A stretch of 17,184 bases of DNA, taken from NCBI GenBank assembly GCA_036745275.1, contig DAIOGK010000041.1:1-17184 (forward strand), written 5' to 3'. Source of the stretch: JAIUNP01 sp020161975. GTDB taxonomy: Bacteria; Pseudomonadota; Alphaproteobacteria; Rhizobiales; Beijerinckiaceae. A program made the position numbers and the translations under genes. Of this stretch, positions 14,607 to 17,184 are shown piece by piece (position 1 is the first letter of the stretch; every line of letters starts with the position of its first letter). The notes under the pieces are model-generated. The model saw only the letters and a program-made list of their open reading frames with translations, had not been told where the DNA came from and did no database searches.

Positions 14607-15500
14607 TCACCGGCGGCTGGTGGTCAATTCGCCAACCAGCCAGCCGACGAAGGCACTGACTTCCGGATGGGTCTGGTCTTCCCGGCGATAAAGAAGCCGG
14701 TGGGCAACCACAGGCAGGGCAAGATCGCCGAAAGGCCGGATCAGCGTGCCTGAACGCAACAGGGCCTCTGCCTGCAAGGTGGATTCAAGAACGATACCGA
14801 GCCCGCCTACGGCCGATGCCAATGCCAGATGTGCCCGGTCGAACTGGTGCCCGCGCGGGTTGAGCGGCGTCGATGGCGCAAACCGCGCGGCCCACTGCTC
14901 CCAGCTGACCAGACAACGAAGGGAATGGATCAGCGGTACCCGCGCAATGTCAGCCGGGGTCCTGAGGTCATGTGCCTCGACATAGGCGGGGCTGGCCAGC
15001 GGCAGGATGGTTTCATTGGCGAGCGGGATGGCAAAGCAGTGCTCCGGCACCGGTCGACCGTATTGGATGTCGACCATGATGCCATCCCCATCGAGCCGTG
15101 CAGGTTCGTGGCTGGCATAGAGCGTGATGTCGATGCCAGGGTGCGCGGCGTTGAAGCGCGGAAGGCGCGGCACCAGCCACAAGGTGGCAAAGCTCGGGCT
15201 GCAATGCACCATCAGGCGGCGCAGGCCCTGGCTGTCGGTCACACGGCGTGTTGCAGTGGCAAGGCGGGCAAAACTCTCACCGATCGAGGTGGCGTAGAGG
15301 ATCGCATCCTCCGTGGGCGTCACGCTGCGATTGCGCCGGAGGAACAACGGCTTTCCCAACCGCTCCTCCAGCGCGCGCATCTGGTGGCTGATGGCAGACG
15401 GCGTGAGATGGAGCAGCGTGGCAGCCTTGGCAAAGCTGCCCGCTTCCATCACCGCACGGAAGGTGACCAGCCACTGTAGCGGGGGGAGATCGCCAATCAT
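14607..15500 (-). CDS. LysR-family transcriptional regulator (GcvA-like)
   Basis: A 297-residue LysR regulator. The N-terminal winged helix-turn-helix spans about residues 5-64, with SFAKAATLLHLTPSAISHQ as the recognition part. The effector domain (about 90-290) has the usual two-lobed pattern. The opening MIGDLPPLQWLVTFRAVMEAG (here MIGDLPPLQW and following) and GGLGIVLES (231-239) are typical of the GcvA-like branch. It is transcribed away from the homoserine-dehydrogenase-like gene, with 134 bp between starts, the classical layout of a LysR regulator and its target. The inducer is unknown but is probably the substrate handled by the divergent operon. Confidence 0.9.
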   Translation of the reverse strand: MIGDLPPLQWLVTFRAVMEAGSFAKAATLLHLTPSAISHQMRALEERLGKPLFLRRNRSVTPTEDAILYATSIGESFARLATATRRVTDSQGLRRLMVHCSPSFATLWLVPRLPRFNAAHPGIDITLYASHEPARLDGDGIMVDIQYGRPVPEHCFAIPLANETILPLASPAYVEAHDLRTPADIARVPLIHSLRCLVSWEQWAARFAPSTPLNPRGHQFDRAHLALASAVGGLGIVLESTLQAEALLRSGTLIRPFGDLALPVVAHRLLYRREDQTHPEVSAFVGWLVGELTTSRR

Positions 15501-15509
15501 TGGTGAATT

Positions 15510-15555
15510 CTGCTCATCATTATCTGCAGGACTTTTCGTTTTTCAGGTGGGAAAA
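15510..15555. promoter_or_regulatory. Divergent regulatory region with two inverted repeats
   Basis: In the LysR/target intergenic region, CTGC (15510-15513) is inverted to GCAG (15526-15529) across 12 nt, ten bases upstream of the LysR start, a place suited to autoregulation. TTTTC (15540-15544) is inverted to GAAAA (15551-15555) across 6 nt, closer to the divergent gene. LysR sites are usually a short interrupted dyad around T-N11-A, so both are only candidates. Confidence 0.3.
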
Positions 15556-15634
15556 CCCAAGATAGCATCTCCATCGAGAAATGCAGCTAATCAAAAAAAG
15601 CTGCCCTTTGGGAACCGCGAAAGGACAATCGGGA

Positions 15635-16984
15635 ATGAACCTCTATCGCTTGCTGCTGGAGCGCAAGAGCGCTGGACGGCCCGTGACCGTTGGCATTGTC
15701 GGCGCCGGCAAGTTCGGCACGATGTATCTGAGCCAGGCCCGGCTGACCGAGGGGGTCCATATCGTTGCTGTGGCCGATCTGAACGTCGCCCGTGCTCGTT
15801 CGCAGCTTACGATGGCCTCCTGGCCGGAGGCTCAGTATGGCGCCGTCGACTACGATGACGCGCTGAAGACCGGCAAGACCCTGCTCACCACCGATGCCGA
15901 GACCATGATCAGGCACCCGGCGATCGAGGTCATCATCGAGGCCACGGGTGATCCGCGTACCGGCATCAGGCTTGCGCAACTCGCCATCGCCAACGGCAAG
16001 CATATCGTGATGGTCAATGTCGAGGCGGATGCGGTGGCAGGGCCGCTGCTGGCAAAGCAGGCGAAAGCGGCGGGCGTCGTCTATTCGCTGGCCTGGGGCG
16101 ACCAGCCCGCCATGATCGCGGAGCAGGTCGATTGGGCCCGCGCCAACGGTTTCCGTGTCGTTGCCGCCGGCAAGGGTACGCGCTACCATCCGACCTACCA
16201 CCAGTCCACGCCCGATACGGTCTGGGACATCCTCGACAAGTACCTGAAGATCGACAACCGTCAGTCGATCAATCCAAAGATGTTCAACTCCTTTGTCGAC
16301 GGCACCAAATCCGGTATCGAGATGACGGCGGTGTGCAACGCCACCGGACTGCATTCCCAGCCCGACGGGTTGAGCTTCCCGCCCGCCTCGCGTTTCGAGC
16401 ACGCCGAGGTGTGCAAGCCGAAGGCCGATGGTGGCGTTCTCTCCGGCAAGGGCGTGACGGAGGTGACCTCCTCGCTCTACCGCGATGGCGCGGATGTGCC
16501 GCACAACCTCGTCATGGGTGTCTATGTCGTGTTCGAGAGCGACAGCCCCTATTCGCGCCAGTGCATCCGAGAATACAACCTGCTGCCCGACAGCTCGGGG
16601 AAATACGCCGCACTCTACCGACCCACCCACATGATCGGCCTCGAACTGGGAATCTCCGTGGCGTCTGCCGCCCTGCGCAAGGAAGCGACCGGCGCGCCCA
16701 TCTGCTTCAACTCGGATGTGATCGCCACCGCAAAGCGCAGCCTCAAGGCCGGCGAGATGCTTGATGGTGAAGGTGGCTTCCTCGTCTGGGGCAAGCAAAC
16801 GCCAGCGCGTGCCTCACTCGACAACGGGTATCTGCCGCTTGGGCTCGCGCATCAGGTAAAGCTGAAAAACGACATCGCCGAAGGGCAGCGTCTCAAATGG
16901 TCGGATGTTGACTATGACGCCAATGACATCGCCGTAAAGGTTCGTCGCCAGATGGAGGACGAATTCCGCAACGCGCAGATTTGA
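15635..16984 (+). CDS. Homoserine-dehydrogenase-like oxidoreductase with C-terminal SAF-like region (COG4091 type)
   Basis: A 449-residue NAD(P)-dependent oxidoreductase-like protein. An N-terminal Rossmann motif GIVGAGKFGTMY (20-31) is followed by IIEATGDP (about 110-117), as in homoserine dehydrogenases and Gfo/Idh/MocA enzymes. The C-terminal 85 residues, from about 365, contain AGEMLDGEGG and LKNDIAEGQRLKWSDV, which look like a SAF domain as in sugar-acid dehydratases and FlgA. This architecture is sometimes misnamed flagellar protein. It is a dedicated catabolic dehydrogenase/isomerase-type family and not the biosynthetic homoserine enzyme. Its true substrate is unknown to me. AAAGGA (15620-15625) precedes the ATG at 15635, and an alternative in-frame ATG lies at 15581 without a good ribosome site. 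The interrupted Tat-signal gene follows 59 nt downstream, suggesting transport of its substrate. Confidence 0.8.
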   Translation: MNLYRLLLERKSAGRPVTVGIVGAGKFGTMYLSQARLTEGVHIVAVADLNVARARSQLTMASWPEAQYGAVDYDDALKTGKTLLTTDAETMIRHPAIEVIIEATGDPRTGIRLAQLAIANGKHIVMVNVEADAVAGPLLAKQAKAAGVVYSLAWGDQPAMIAEQVDWARANGFRVVAAGKGTRYHPTYHQSTPDTVWDILDKYLKIDNRQSINPKMFNSFVDGTKSGIEMTAVCNATGLHSQPDGLSFPPASRFEHAEVCKPKADGGVLSGKGVTEVTSSLYRDGADVPHNLVMGVYVVFESDSPYSRQCIREYNLLPDSSGKYAALYRPTHMIGLELGISVASAALRKEATGAPICFNSDVIATAKRSLKAGEMLDGEGGFLVWGKQTPARASLDNGYLPLGLAHQVKLKNDIAEGQRLKWSDVDYDANDIAVKVRRQMEDEFRNAQI

Positions 16985-17043
16985 CCGGCAGCCAAGAAGA
17001 GCTGGATCGACCAGCCTGAAAACAAATCAACAGGGAGAAAACC

Positions 17044-17136
17044 ATGACATCCTTCGACAAGGGCGGGCTTGACCGCCGGACTGTTCTGGGTGGGGCGGCC
17101 TTTGCGGCCGGTCTCGTCGCCATGCCTGCGTGTTGA
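17044..17136 (+). pseudogene. N-terminus of a Tat-exported protein (probably a solute-binding protein), interrupted by an insertion sequence
   Basis: A strong ribosome site (CAGGGAGAAAACC) precedes the ATG at 17044. The product starts MTSFDKGGLDRRTVLGGAAF: a twin-arginine motif (Arg11-Arg12, DRRTVLGG) followed by a hydrophobic stretch AAFAAGLVAMPA. This is a Tat signal peptide, common on periplasmic binding proteins in alphaproteobacteria. Two codons later, at the junction with the IS21-like end, the frame meets TGA (17134-17136). The rest of the gene should lie beyond the element, outside the window. Position just after the oxidoreductase gene suggests an uptake function for the same substrate, but a Tat-exported enzyme is equally compatible with what is seen. 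Confidence 0.65.
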
Positions 17137-17184
17137 TTACCGCTGAGAACTGACCCGGCGGGCTCGTAAATTTCCACTGAGATT
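17131..17184 (+). mobile_element. End of an IS21-family insertion sequence (partial, runs off the right edge)
   Basis: From about 17131 the sequence TGTTGATTACCGCTGAGAAC begins with TG. It carries the subterminal repeat pattern of IS21-family elements: ACCGCTGAGAACTGACCC at 17139-17156, and a second copy starting TTCCACTGAGATT (17172-17184, cut by the window edge). The CTGAGA cores are 34 bp apart. These multiple subterminal repeats are the transposase-binding sites of that family. No istA or istB coding sequence is visible yet, so the family call rests on the repeats alone, and the exact edge may be off by a few bases. Confidence 0.7.

Noticed and set aside
15587..16798. Minus-strand open frame of 403 codons antisense to the homoserine-dehydrogenase-like gene
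   Set aside because: It is a shadow of high-GC codon usage; the sense frame has a Rossmann motif and continuous family similarity.
1..17184. CRISPR array, tRNA or rRNA genes
   Set aside because: I saw no regularly spaced repeats and no sequence resembling a tRNA or rRNA, although tRNA detection by eye is imperfect.

Overview
The window is GC-rich, densely packed bacterial DNA. The gene families point to an alphaproteobacterium, most likely a Hyphomicrobiales (rhizobial or Brucella-like) soil or plant-associated organism: a methylsuccinyl-CoA dehydrogenase-type enzyme, a RuBisCO-like protein paired with a DUF1537 kinase, sugar ABC import cassettes, and IS3- and IS21-type insertion sequences. 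This placement is inference, since no rRNA or marker gene is present. The window reads as a string of small catabolic modules flanked by mobile DNA.

Left edge (1-305): the end of an IS3-family element with the first codons of its OrfA on the minus strand. It abuts what I read as the C-terminal remnant of a TRAP transporter large permease (DctM type), which appears to carry a 1-nt frameshift. Next (272-2898) come a RuBisCO-like protein and a DUF1537 kinase with a 1-nt overlap. These match the OiaX/OiaK type pair that handles 3-oxo-isoapionate in D-apiose/D-apionate breakdown. The rest of that pathway is not in the window.

Middle (2990-9453): a complete uptake operon. A LacI-family regulator is preceded by two perfect CAAAACGTTTTG operators placed on its own promoter. 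It is followed by a substrate-binding protein, two permeases, an ATPase and a GH63 alpha-glycosidase. The residues I recall as the glucosylglycerate hydrolase active site are all present, so the operon probably imports and cleaves glucosylglycerate or a related glycoside of glycerate.

Next (9652-13494): a stand-alone, long acyl-CoA dehydrogenase of the methylsuccinyl-CoA dehydrogenase type on plus, convergent with a 639-residue FAD monooxygenase closely resembling 3-hydroxybenzoate 4-monooxygenase (MobA) on minus. A 417-bp gene-poor stretch separates it from a 228-residue protein with two CDGSH iron-sulfur motifs on plus.

Right part (14607-17184): a LysR regulator diverges from a homoserine-dehydrogenase-like protein with a C-terminal SAF-like region. 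The next gene begins with a Tat-type signal peptide but is cut after about 29 codons by what looks like the end of an IS21-family element running off the window. Two catabolic loci in this window have thus apparently been damaged by insertion sequences.
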